A stretch of DNA of 12,822 nucleotides from Chloroflexota bacterium. GTDB taxonomy: Bacteria > Chloroflexota > Anaerolineae > Promineifilales > Promineifilaceae. The notes beneath the pieces are model-generated. The model was not told the origin of the DNA. It saw nothing but the letters and a program-made list of their open reading frames with translations, and made no database searches. The DNA is taken from positions 3,982,393 through 3,995,214 of the forward strand of contig CP070688.1 of NCBI GenBank assembly GCA_020353135.1, given 5' to 3'. The position numbers were made by a program, and so were the translations under genes. Below are positions 6,324 through 12,822 of the stretch, piece after piece. The stretch's first letter is position 1. Each line of letters opens with the position of its first letter.

Positions 6324-8288
6324 ATGCCTTCCGTTAGAAGAGTGTTCAGCTACCTGGTCAATCCAACGACCAGGATTCGCGAACGGGACAACCATCGGGA
6401 AAATCCCGGATCGTCGGGTCCGGATGCGGAGGCAGTTTCGCCCAGGGCAGGCCTGAAGGTTAGCCGGGTGCTTCTGAATCTTCCTTTGACCTTGGGATTC
6501 CTGCTGGTGGCCGGCCTGTTCGTGGTGGTGCTCCTCGGTCCGCGTTGGTCATCACAAGATCCCTTTATCTCTACCATTCCTATCGTCCCCTACTGGGATT
6601 CAGAAAAGAGCGAGATGGTCACGCCGCCTTTTGCGCCTTCCGAAGAATATCCCTTGGGCACAGACCAATGGGGCAACGACATGTTAAGCTTGCTGTTGCA
6701 TGGGGCGCGGGTGACATTGGTGGTGGCCTTCTACATCACGCTATTGCGTTTTGGCCTGGGTCTGATTCTGGGTGGCCTGGCGGGATGGAGAGCGGATCAG
6801 CTCGCCGATCGCCTGGTCATGGGTCTCGTCGCAACGGTGACGGCCGTTCCCCTGCTTTTGAGCGGCATGGTTCTGATCCTGGCCTTGGATATACAGAAAG
6901 GACCGATCGTCTTTATCATCGCTTTGGCGGCCGTGGGCTGGACGGAGATAGCCCAATATGTCAGAGGGGAGCTCATTGTAATTCGGCGCCAACCCTATAT
7001 CGAGGCGGCCGAGGCGACCGGTTTGACTGAGCTTCAAACGCTCGTGCGGCATGCGCTCCCAAATATCCTGCCCCAGCTGTTGGTTGTGGCCGCCCTGGAA
7101 ATGGGCGCGGCGTTGCTTTTGCTGGCGGAACTGGCGTTCATTGGTATATTTGTCGGCGGAGAGAGTCGTTTTACCGTTGATCCAGTCTTTGGCGGGGGCC
7201 CAGTTCCATTGATGGAAATCCCAGAGTGGGGCGTGCTGGTCGCCCAAGGTCGGACGTCGATTCGTTCAAATCCTCACCTGATCATTGGGCCGGCCCTGGC
7301 TTTTTTCGTGGCGATATTAGGTCTAAATCTGTTCGGCGAAGGTTTACGCAGGCTTCTCGATCGGACCACGGTTAATACGGGCTTCCTGCTAACCAGGCGC
7401 ATGTTCTTCGTCGTCGTCGCGATAGTCGCCCTGTCATACGCTTTGATCAGCCTGACCGGGCCAAAACAATCCTTTGCTCGCGCCGCCTCTGAGTTCCGGG
7501 GCGATCTTGCCTTTGAGCATGTAAAGAGTCTGTTTCAATTGGCCCAGACAGACGGCCCGGCCGGAGGCGAGGGATCCGCGCAAGGGGCATATATCGCCGA
7601 CAAGTTCAGGGAATACGGGCTACATAAAGGCTACAAGGCGAAAATCTTCTCCAGCTACTTCTATGAACAAGACGAAACCAAACATGTGATGGGATTCTGG
7701 CCCGGTTATGACATCAATCTGGCAGATGAATTCATTGTCGTCCTGGCCAGACATGGATCGACATCAGAGCCTACCGCCAATGAACGGCTGTCGGCGGTGG
7801 CTGTTATGCTAGAAACAGTGCGCGTGCTAGACAGAAACCAGCTTGATCCACGTCGCTCTCTACTCTTCATTTCCTGGAGCGACGACCCGATTGAACCGGA
7901 GGAACTGAAAGCATTTCTTGAGAACGAAGAGAACTTCACCAGCTTGCCGATTCCCAGTAATGAAACCAATCATCTCGTGGCGGTGATTCAGATTGATTAC
8001 CTTGGCAACGGCGGGGACGTCCTGTGGGCTGATCCGGAAGCGGACGATAACCTTAAATCCTTGCTGGCCAGGAGTGCTTCCGCAGCTGGCGTAGAGTTGA
8101 CCAGTGACGAGCGTGCTCTAATTGGCCCATTCTCTTCCGGGCAGAGCGATTTGCCCTCCCTGTACTTCCGTTGGTCGGATCCGTCCGGAGGGGCGCTACA
8201 CAGCATCATAGACGAGCAAAAGCTGGTGTTGGCTGGCGAAGTTCTCACCCGTTTGCTGCTGGAGATCGTTCGCCCTCCGAAATACTAA
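6324..8288 (+). CDS. ABC permease (DppC/OppC-like) fused to a C-terminal M28-peptidase-like domain
   Basis: The 654-residue product is more than twice the usual size of a DppC-type permease (about 280-300). Residues 1-48 are a polar tail. Residues 49-345 are the permease: first membrane segment (53-72), the family motif LGTDQWGNDMLSLLLHGARV (111-130), and the EAA coupling loop YIEAAEATGL with HALPNILP (225-250). A further hydrophobic segment (359-378) would carry the remainder outside the cell. Residues about 386-650 read as an M28 aminopeptidase-like fold: ADKFREYGL, IVVLARHGST, TANERLSAVAVMLETVRVL, LLFISWSDD, IQIDYLGNGG and a final GALHSIID. Compared with M28 metal sites, H477, D558 and H626 appear retained. 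The usual Asp appears as E487, the Glu pair as D520-D521, and the Asp of HxD is lost (S479). It may be a degenerate peptide-binding domain or an altered enzyme. The start has only a weak ribosome binding site and follows the first permease by 23 bases. Confidence 0.85.
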   Translation: MPSVRRVFSYLVNPTTRIRERDNHRENPGSSGPDAEAVSPRAGLKVSRVLLNLPLTLGFLLVAGLFVVVLLGPRWSSQDPFISTIPIVPYWDSEKSEMVTPPFAPSEEYPLGTDQWGNDMLSLLLHGARVTLVVAFYITLLRFGLGLILGGLAGWRADQLADRLVMGLVATVTAVPLLLSGMVLILALDIQKGPIVFIIALAAVGWTEIAQYVRGELIVIRRQPYIEAAEATGLTELQTLVRHALPNILPQLLVVAALEMGAALLLLAELAFIGIFVGGESRFTVDPVFGGGPVPLMEIPEWGVLVAQGRTSIRSNPHLIIGPALAFFVAILGLNLFGEGLRRLLDRTTVNTGFLLTRRMFFVVVAIVALSYALISLTGPKQSFARAASEFRGDLAFEHVKSLFQLAQTDGPAGGEGSAQGAYIADKFREYGLHKGYKAKIFSSYFYEQDETKHVMGFWPGYDINLADEFIVVLARHGSTSEPTANERLSAVAVMLETVRVLDRNQLDPRRSLLFISWSDDPIEPEELKAFLENEENFTSLPIPSNETNHLVAVIQIDYLGNGGDVLWADPEADDNLKSLLARSASAAGVELTSDERALIGPFSSGQSDLPSLYFRWSDPSGGALHSIIDEQKLVLAGEVLTRLLLEIVRPPKY

Positions 8289-8302
8289 AGATCCTGGCGA
8301 AA

Positions 8303-9760
8303 TTAGGGGGTTATCTGCCTCAGTAATTCATTCATGGCCGCTTCCAGCTGCACATCGGGCGTCTGGCTCAAGCCCCACTCACCCAAAGGAACTTGAACAT
8401 CGGGTACGACCCCTATTCCTTCCAGGGTTTCGCCCTCCGGCAGCACCAGGGTCCCGAAAGCCAGCCGGATCAGCGATCCATCGGCCAGATTATATCCGGT
8501 GATACCTTCAGTATTGCCGGCCGTAGGCATGCCCACTAAGATAGCCCGGCCCGATTGCTGCATGGCCGTGGCGAAATACTCGGCCGCACTGTGGCTACTG
8601 CCATCGGTCAAGACGACAAGCGGCGTCGTTTCATTCCAGCGCACCGGCCCACGGACACGAAAGATCGTCTGGATGGCGTCATCTCGTTGGGCGCCGAATT
8701 TGCCGAAGGTCCCGGTGGCAAAGAGAGCTATATCATTATCTGAATTACCGCCTGGATTGTGGCGTACGTCGAGAATCAGGCCATCCAGTGGCTCAGCGCT
8801 CTCCATTTGCTCGATTGCGTACAAGATATTCTCGTCGGAACTGCCGCCGAAATCGTACACGCGAACGTAGCCGATCCTCCTCCCGGGGCTGTCCGATATA
8901 AGACCATATGACCAACCATCACAACCGCCAGCTCCGCCAAAGGAAATCGTCACCGTTTCCGGCTCCCGATCGGGTCCTTGCTGCAACGTTAGCGAGACAG
9001 AATCGGCGTCTTCGTAAATCGCACCATACAAATGGGCCAGATCAAATCCGTCTTCGCCCCGCAGAACGGGCTGGCCGTTAATGGCCAGCAAGACATCGCC
9101 GCGACGCAGGCCAGCATCGGCCGCCGGGCCATCCTGACAGACATCCCAGAGCATCAACTGCTCATTCTCACGCGCCCCAGATAGTGTGAATCCGGCCCAT
9201 GGCACGCCCGACCCTTCCCTGGGCAAATTGAACTCGCTCGCGAACCGGTCTGGCCGAACGAAACGGCTGTGGTCATCGCCCAATTCGGCGATCAGCGATT
9301 CCATCAGGTCCCAAAACGCGCCCTGGTCGTCGATGGTTTCTGCCGCTCCCCTGTATTCATCACAAATGGCTTCCCAATCGACGCCGTTGAAATCATCGCG
9401 GACGTAGTTATCACGAACAATGTCACATCCTTGTTCAAGAAGGGCAGGATAATCGTCCGCATCAATGACTTCAGACGCAAAGTCGCCGGGCGTGAAGGTC
9501 ACTTTGGCAGTCATCGCCTCCAGGGTGGCAAGAAGTGGGGCCAAAGTCGCCGTAACTGTAGCCGAGGGCTCAGATGTAGCGGTCGGCGTCTCGGTAATCT
9601 CGGCAACAACTGCGGGCGTTGCCTCAGACTGAGGCGTGGCGATCGCCTCGGCGGTCGCCGGTACGGGATCCTCCGACCTGACTGCCGGTTCCTCCGGGCG
9701 GCAGGCGACTATGAGGATCACTAAGATGTGAACTAGAATGGATAGTTTGAGCTTGTTCAT
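8303..9760 (-). CDS. S41-family serine protease lipoprotein with PDZ domain
   Basis: This 485-residue protein is predicted to be exported, lipid-anchored and to cleave peptides or proteins outside the membrane. Residues 1-20 are a lipoprotein signal ending in the lipobox IVAC (17-20). Residues 21-75 are a Pro/Ala/Thr/Glu-rich linker. The S41 N-terminal helical part includes LIAELGDDHSRF (156-167). A PDZ-like segment follows (about 189-235, DGPAADAGLRRGDVLLAING). The protease core is GLILDVRHNPGGNSDND (327-343) and VLTDGSSHSAAEYFA (383-397), with S391 the likely nucleophile. The CtpA-type lysine is not seen; VGMPTAGNTEG (409-419) suggests the Tricorn-like or other non-CtpA S41 group. The gene converges on the permease-peptidase gene with a 14-base gap. 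Its ATG overlaps the stop of a possible 50-codon ORF by four bases (ATGA), and no strong ribosome binding site is visible, so translational coupling is possible. Confidence 0.92.
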   Translation of the reverse strand: MNKLKLSILVHILVILIVACRPEEPAVRSEDPVPATAEAIATPQSEATPAVVAEITETPTATSEPSATVTATLAPLLATLEAMTAKVTFTPGDFASEVIDADDYPALLEQGCDIVRDNYVRDDFNGVDWEAICDEYRGAAETIDDQGAFWDLMESLIAELGDDHSRFVRPDRFASEFNLPREGSGVPWAGFTLSGARENEQLMLWDVCQDGPAADAGLRRGDVLLAINGQPVLRGEDGFDLAHLYGAIYEDADSVSLTLQQGPDREPETVTISFGGAGGCDGWSYGLISDSPGRRIGYVRVYDFGGSSDENILYAIEQMESAEPLDGLILDVRHNPGGNSDNDIALFATGTFGKFGAQRDDAIQTIFRVRGPVRWNETTPLVVLTDGSSHSAAEYFATAMQQSGRAILVGMPTAGNTEGITGYNLADGSLIRLAFGTLVLPEGETLEGIGVVPDVQVPLGEWGLSQTPDVQLEAAMNELLRQITP

Positions 9761-9909
9761 TTCACTTGTGGAAGGTCAAGTCGAGTAAAAGCTTGTCGCA
9801 AGCTGGACATATCATGATCGCAAGGCAAAGACGAGACAACTTCTCTCAGTTCATCTTCATATGGGTCGTCATGCTCAGCGGTCAGACGGATCCTGGGCTG
9901 TTTCACCAT
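9757..9909 (-). CDS. Possible small ORF (50 residues) overlapping both neighbours
   Basis: A frame from the ATG at 9909 encodes 50 residues, including LREVVSSLPCDHDMSSLRQA, with a charged, plausible composition. It overlaps the last 35 bases of the NAD(P)-binding gene in another frame. Its TGA overlaps the ATG of the S41 lipoprotein (ATGA, 9757-9760), an arrangement typical of translational coupling. There is no clear ribosome binding site, no recognisable domain, and the length is within what chance allows. It may be a coupling leader, a real small protein, or noise. Confidence 0.3.
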   Translation of the reverse strand: MVKQPRIRLTAEHDDPYEDELREVVSSLPCDHDMSSLRQAFTRLDLPQVK

Positions 9910-10591
9910 CGTGGGCCAGCGCCGAGGGGGTCTGGCGACCGACGATTGCCGGGGCCTCATGGATGAGTTCGTCGTTCTCGAGGGCCTCCACCATGAACAG
10001 GGCGAAGTCGACGCGGCGGGTCATGTTGCTCTCGAGGATGGGATCGCCCACGTGCCTGCTCCAGACCGGTAATCCCTGGCTCTCACCCTCTTCGAGGTCG
10101 CTGCCGCGTACGACGGTCCATAGGGTGTCGCTGGCAAATATCCGCCGGCAGGCCTCTTCTTGGTCGCCGATGTCCACGACGCGAAATAGCCGGCCGAAGA
10201 AGGTGCTGAGCTTGACCATCCTTTTGAAGCCTGTCGAGTAGGCGTCTTGGCCGTCCATCGTAATATGCCAGCCACAGGAGAATATGAGGCGCGCGCCCGG
10301 CCGGGCGTAGTCCAATACCGCCTGGGCCGTTCCCGACGAGTAGTTGTGAACGCCCCATGGGACCAGCACGGTGAGCGCCCCATCGCAACCGTCGACCGCC
10401 TGCTTGATGACATCGCGGTCGTTGGTCGCGCCGGGCAGGATCGTGATGCGCTCCCTAAACGGGTCCAGTTTGCCGACACTTTTCTCGCGGCACACGCCGA
10501 CCACTTCGTAGTCCCGATCGAGCGCGTGCTGCACCATGTATTGCCCAAGCTTCCCGGATGCTCCCACGATGCAAACTTTCTTCTTACTCAT
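9875..10591 (-). CDS. NAD(P)-binding Rossmann-fold protein (NmrA/atypical SDR-like)
   Basis: The 238-residue soluble protein opens with a beta strand and dinucleotide-binding loop VCIVGASGKLG (6-16). The pattern is that of NAD(P)H-binding_10, NmrA-like or atypical short-chain dehydrogenase proteins. Later segments fit the family: GATNDRDVIKQAVDGCDGAL after the second strand, then LIFSCGW and TLWTVVRGSDLEEGE. I see no clear YxxxK active site, so it may be a redox sensor or a reductase of unknown substrate. The N-terminus is supported by a purine-rich AGGATGGGAAGGG directly before the ATG and by a candidate promoter at 10638-10666. The gene lies upstream of the S41 lipoprotein on the same strand, 114 bases apart, and may share its transcript. 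No functional link is evident. Confidence 0.85.
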   Translation of the reverse strand: MSKKKVCIVGASGKLGQYMVQHALDRDYEVVGVCREKSVGKLDPFRERITILPGATNDRDVIKQAVDGCDGALTVLVPWGVHNYSSGTAQAVLDYARPGARLIFSCGWHITMDGQDAYSTGFKRMVKLSTFFGRLFRVVDIGDQEEACRRIFASDTLWTVVRGSDLEEGESQGLPVWSRHVGDPILESNMTRRVDFALFMVEALENDELIHEAPAIVGRQTPSALAHDGETAQDPSDR

Positions 10592-10637
10592 CCCTTCCCA
10601 TCCTCATCGCGTGGTGATCATGTTAATGATATTAAGC

Positions 10638-10666
10638 ATTCTACTATGGGTCGCTGAAAGCCCCAA
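10638..10666 (-). promoter_or_regulatory. Candidate promoter of the NAD(P)-binding gene
   Basis: On the minus strand TTGGGG (10666-10661, matching the strong TTG half) is followed after 17 bases by TAGAAT (10643-10638, five of six). The start codon is at 10591, so the leader would be about 40 bases. The -35 match is weak, so this is tentative. Confidence 0.3.
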
Positions 10667-10847
10667 TATTGCACGCAATCAATATTCCCGACTGGTCTGG
10701 ATTCTGCGACAGGGCAAAGCCAGGACACATTGGGTCGCTGGTTCGGCAACAAGCGATAACGATATCTGATTATCATATCTCGATGGCTAGGACCTTGATA
10801 CTAGGCAAGAATCGTGGTCTGTTGAGTACAATGCATCCTTGTCGGCT

Positions 10848-11933
10848 ATGCTTACCAAGGACTACATTCAATCTGTCGTCGAGAACGATAATCTCATCGT
10901 TCGGAACCTGCAAGTCACCCAGGGCTACTACCGCCTGTCGGAGGGAATGAGACGCTGTTTGAGCAGCACTAATGTGAACTGGTGCTCCTTCGCCACGCAT
11001 GCCTCGAAGACGGCCGGCCAGGCTTTGCGGCACGAACTGATGCCGCGTCTGCTCAGGTCGGCGACGATCCGGAAGGCGGGCTTTGAAAACACCTTCCTTT
11101 TCCTAAATGAAGGCGTCGGAACCAAGGACCGGCCTCAGTTGGGGGAAAATGACAATCGCTTGGCCGAAGCACTTCGCCGGCTGAGTCACCTGGTGTCCGA
11201 CGGCAACATCGTCGTATTTACGGAATTGGCCTGGCCATTTGCTTCTTTCATCAGTACCTTCAGAAAAGACTTTGTCTATGATCAGGGAAAACTTCGAGCT
11301 TTCCTGGATGAGAATCTTGAACCCGGACCGCTTGAGCAAGGGGGGCAGGATTACCTTTTCGAGGCCTTTACGGCATTCTATACTGCCCGGTTTGAAACCG
11401 ACGCCAAGAAGAAATCTGAGCATGTTCTCCATGGCAACCTGCTGATCGGCCTGCACGAACAGACCCGGCTCCAGCCCCAGATAGAGCAGGCGATGGCCGT
11501 ACCATTCGAAATGTTTTCCAAGTCTTTTGGGGAACGCGGGGCTAAGAAGAGAGCCGCATCTAAGCAATCGGCCGCGACTCGCAAGCTTGTTGCCAGGGCC
11601 GTTACGCAAATGATGATGTCGATCACCTTGCCCAGCCGAGAGCTTAGGCTCAGCCGTAATGTCATCGCTCCAACGGGGGTCGTCTCCTATCCCAAAGACT
11701 TGCTGCACATAGAGAGCCCCAGGTGCCTGGAATTGGTCCGGGCCTTTGAATCCGGGCACGATACGCTCTCCGGCAGCGGGGCGGATAACTGGGCCAGTCT
11801 GCGTGACAGGATGAGTTTCGTCGTCGATTTTTTCCGCAGTCACCAGCAATATGACCGCATGTGGGAGCCGCCTTTTCAGCCCGCACAGGCTAAGGCGATC
11901 GAGGCCGGTTACTTCCCCGCCGGGCGGCTTTAG
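10848..11933 (+). CDS. Conserved-looking protein of unknown function
   Basis: I cannot name this 361-residue soluble protein. It has no signal peptide or membrane segment. Its most distinctive stretch is NVNWCSFATHASKTAGQALR (42-61). This has the density of Trp, Cys, His and Gly expected of a conserved core, and I recall similar motifs in uncharacterised bacterial proteins without an assigned function. Other candidate conserved parts are VPFEMFSKSFGERGAKKR (about 221-238) and YPKDLLHIESPRCLELVRAF (about 281-300). The middle is helical, with several Phe/Glu-rich stretches. The frame opens after a TAG at 10788-10790. The first ATG is at 10848; a TTG three codons upstream (10839) is a possible alternative, and neither has a clear ribosome binding site. 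It is flanked by minus-strand genes on both sides, so it is its own transcription unit. Confidence 0.8.
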   Translation: MLTKDYIQSVVENDNLIVRNLQVTQGYYRLSEGMRRCLSSTNVNWCSFATHASKTAGQALRHELMPRLLRSATIRKAGFENTFLFLNEGVGTKDRPQLGENDNRLAEALRRLSHLVSDGNIVVFTELAWPFASFISTFRKDFVYDQGKLRAFLDENLEPGPLEQGGQDYLFEAFTAFYTARFETDAKKKSEHVLHGNLLIGLHEQTRLQPQIEQAMAVPFEMFSKSFGERGAKKRAASKQSAATRKLVARAVTQMMMSITLPSRELRLSRNVIAPTGVVSYPKDLLHIESPRCLELVRAFESGHDTLSGSGADNWASLRDRMSFVVDFFRSHQQYDRMWEPPFQPAQAKAIEAGYFPAGRL

Positions 11934-11937
11934 AACA

Positions 11938-11958
11938 TCGCCAGTAGAAAGTTGGCGA
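11938..11958 (+). terminator. Weak hairpin after the unknown-function gene
   Basis: TCGCCA (11938-11943) pairs with TGGCGA (11953-11958) across a 9-base loop, starting five bases after the stop codon. No T run follows. It may mark the 3' end of the transcript in the short gap before the convergent CBS-domain gene. Confidence 0.25.
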
Positions 11959-12037
11959 GATGGTGAATAAGTCTGAGTTCGGCGACGCCGCGATCGTCAG
12001 GCCAGCCGAATTCACGGGGATCCTGGCTGATTAAGGA

Positions 12038-12469
12038 CTACGACCCCGAGATATACTGTTCCAACTGGCTGATCATCAACTCCTGATCGGCGATGATGCT
12101 TTTGACCAGATCTCCTATAGAGACTAGGCCGACGATCTGCGTACCCTCAATCACAGGAAGATGCCGGATGTGCTTGTCGGTCATGAGGGCCAGGGCTTCT
12201 TTGACAGATTTCTGAGGGTCGACTATTATCACTTCTTCGGTCATGATTTCTTTGACCTGCGTCTCCATCGATGCCTTGCCATGCAAGATCACCTTGCGAG
12301 CGTAGTCCCTTTCCGAAACGATGCCGGCGAGCTCGCCATCCTGAAGGACCAGCAGCGCTCCGATGTTCTTTTCCGCCAGAAGCAACAAGGCATCATAAAC
12401 AGACGCCTCGGGCGAAGTCGACCATACATTGCGGCCTTTTTTGTCGAGTAATTGTCGAATCGAAGTCAT
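12038..12469 (-). CDS. Two-CBS-domain protein
   Basis: The 143-residue soluble protein consists almost entirely of a CBS pair (Bateman module), which binds adenine nucleotides or related ligands and usually acts as an energy or ligand sensor. CBS1 spans about 10-62, with GALLVLQDGELAGIVSERDY (37-56). CBS2 spans about 74-127, with MTDKHIRHLPVIEGTQIVGL (96-115) and SIGDLVKSI (117-125). The Asp in SERD and SIGD are the usual ribose-contacting positions. There is no fused enzyme or transporter domain, so it must work through a partner not evident here. The start is fixed by AGGAGG five bases before the ATG; a longer open frame upstream to 12556 lacks this support. It converges on the unknown-function gene with a 104-base gap. 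Confidence 0.93.
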   Translation of the reverse strand: MTSIRQLLDKKGRNVWSTSPEASVYDALLLLAEKNIGALLVLQDGELAGIVSERDYARKVILHGKASMETQVKEIMTEEVIIVDPQKSVKEALALMTDKHIRHLPVIEGTQIVGLVSIGDLVKSIIADQELMISQLEQYISGS

Positions 12470-12474
12470 AGGTC

Positions 12475-12480
12475 CCTCCT
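12475..12480 (-). promoter_or_regulatory. Strong ribosome binding site deciding the CBS-protein start
   Basis: AGGAGG on the minus strand, five bases before the ATG at 12469, is a perfect Shine-Dalgarno sequence. It excludes the 29-codon N-terminal extension that the open frame would allow. Confidence 0.8.
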
Positions 12481-12544
12481 GTATTCGGATTAAAGCGACC
12501 CGGCCAGTTCTGGTATCTGTGCAAGCCCTGATCTTTGGCCAGAT

Positions 12545-12553
12545 ATGATAGCA
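12545..12553 (-). promoter_or_regulatory. Candidate extended -10 promoter of the CBS gene
   Basis: On the minus strand TGC directly precedes TATCAT, matching the extended -10 pattern with five of six bases in the hexamer. The -35 region is poor. The leader to the ATG at 12469 would be about 70 bases. Confidence 0.3.
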
Positions 12554-12570
12554 CAATAAGCGATTGGCTT

Positions 12571-12595
12571 AAAAACGGCCGACCTGTAGGCGGCC
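12571..12595 (-). terminator. Probable intrinsic terminator reading leftward, upstream of the CBS gene
   Basis: On the minus strand a five-pair GC stem (GGCCG with CGGCC, 9-base loop) is followed by G and five T, the standard layout of a Rho-independent terminator. An alternative outer pairing of GATTGGC (12562-12568) with GCCAATC (12593-12599) is possible. It would stop leftward transcription arriving from beyond the right side before it reaches the CBS promoter. No minus-strand gene is visible to its right inside the window. Confidence 0.45.
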
Positions 12596-12605
12596 AATCT
12601 TTCAA

Positions 12606-12627
12606 GGTTCCGGTCGTTCTGGGAACC
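12606..12627. repeat. Inverted repeat in the spacer near the right edge
   Basis: GGTTCC and GGAACC form a six-pair stem around a 10-base loop. It is next to the hairpin at 12571-12595. No T run follows on either strand, so its role is open. Confidence 0.3.
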
Positions 12628-12709
12628 GGCGCAACGATTTCTCATCAACTCAGGCGCTTATAGATGTCTTCGCCGAGTCTTCTTGCTGGCATAGCCTAGA
12701 GGTAAACCC

Positions 12710-12715
12710 TATAAT
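12710..12715 (+). promoter_or_regulatory. Perfect TATAAT -10 box of a near-leaderless promoter
   Basis: TATAAT matches the consensus exactly and ends eight bases before an ATG at 12724. Transcription would start about at that codon, so any message would be leaderless or nearly so. There is no good -35 at the right distance. Confidence 0.35.
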
Positions 12716-12723
12716 GGCCTCCT

Positions 12724-12822
12724 ATGGCCGACCTCGACTTCATAAGCGATGCGCAGGTATCTTCGTGGGAGGATGTTTCAGGGCAGGTAGAGCTTGTCAA
12801 ATCTCGTCATCAGAGACCATTG
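12724..12822 (+). CDS. Possible N-terminus of a gene running off the right edge
   Basis: From the ATG at 12724 a frame stays open for 33 codons to the end, starting MADLDFISDAQVSSWEDVSG. The composition is protein-like (acidic, with regular hydrophobic spacing), but the piece is too short to identify. There is no ribosome binding site; the perfect TATAAT just upstream would fit a leaderless message. It is offered as a partial gene at low confidence. Confidence 0.35.
   Translation, partial: MADLDFISDAQVSSWEDVSGQVELVKSRHQRPL

Noticed and set aside
10021..10548. A 175-codon minus-strand frame over the NAD(P)-binding gene
   Set aside because: Ser/Thr/Arg-rich shadow in another frame of the gene with the GASGKLG motif.
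11103..11849. A 248-codon minus-strand frame opposite the unknown-function gene
   Set aside because: It is long and not absurd, but the plus-strand frame is longer, has a denser conserved-looking core and better composition; high GC favours long antisense frames.
12470..12556. N-terminal extension of the CBS protein
   Set aside because: It would read through a perfect AGGAGG placed for the ATG at 12469, and the extension does not resemble CBS proteins.
1..12822. tRNA, rRNA, CRISPR array, insertion sequence or prophage genes
   Set aside because: No cloverleaf, evenly spaced repeats, transposase motifs or terminal inverted repeats were seen on either strand by eye; a covariance or repeat search was not run.

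Overview
The base composition (GC-rich by eye), gene style and protein families suggest a free-living bacterium, most likely a member of the Chloroflexota (Anaerolineae-like). This is an inference: the window has no rRNA or other marker gene. The supporting signs are a very long cyclase/ATPase/TPR signalling protein, a lipoprotein with a Pro/Ala/Thr-rich linker, and an N-terminal macro domain joined to what looks like the start of a KAP-type NTPase. I see no tRNA, rRNA, CRISPR array, insertion sequence or prophage gene.

Layout, left to right. (1) Positions 1-1153, minus strand: a gene running off the left edge. It encodes a macro-domain protein whose last visible residues look like the lead-in to a KAP P-loop NTPase, the style of a biological-conflict or defence protein. 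(2) Positions 1154-1563: a divergent intergenic region with a frameshifted coding remnant and one candidate promoter for each flanking gene. (3) Positions 1564-5154, plus strand: a class III nucleotidyl cyclase fused to an AAA ATPase and a TPR-like helical region, an architecture resembling soluble adenylyl cyclase. (4) Positions 5368-8288, plus strand: two ABC permeases of the oligopeptide/dipeptide class. The second carries an extra membrane segment and a C-terminal M28-aminopeptidase-like domain. No binding protein or ATPase subunit is visible. (5) Positions 8303-9760, minus strand: a secreted S41-family protease lipoprotein, convergent with the permeases across 14 bp. It is preceded by a possible 50-residue ORF and a Rossmann-fold NAD(P)-binding protein (9875-10591). 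(6) Positions 10848-11933, plus strand: a conserved-looking protein of unknown function. (7) Positions 12038-12469, minus strand: a two-CBS-domain protein with a strong ribosome binding site. (8) Position 12724 to the right edge: the possible start of another plus-strand gene, close behind a perfect TATAAT box.

The genes do not form a single pathway. The permease pair and the S41 lipoprotein share a peptide-handling theme at the cell surface. The macro/NTPase protein and the cyclase/ATPase/TPR protein are both large NTP-dependent signalling-type proteins transcribed away from one spacer. The most unusual items are the edge-truncated macro/NTPase gene and the permease-peptidase fusion.
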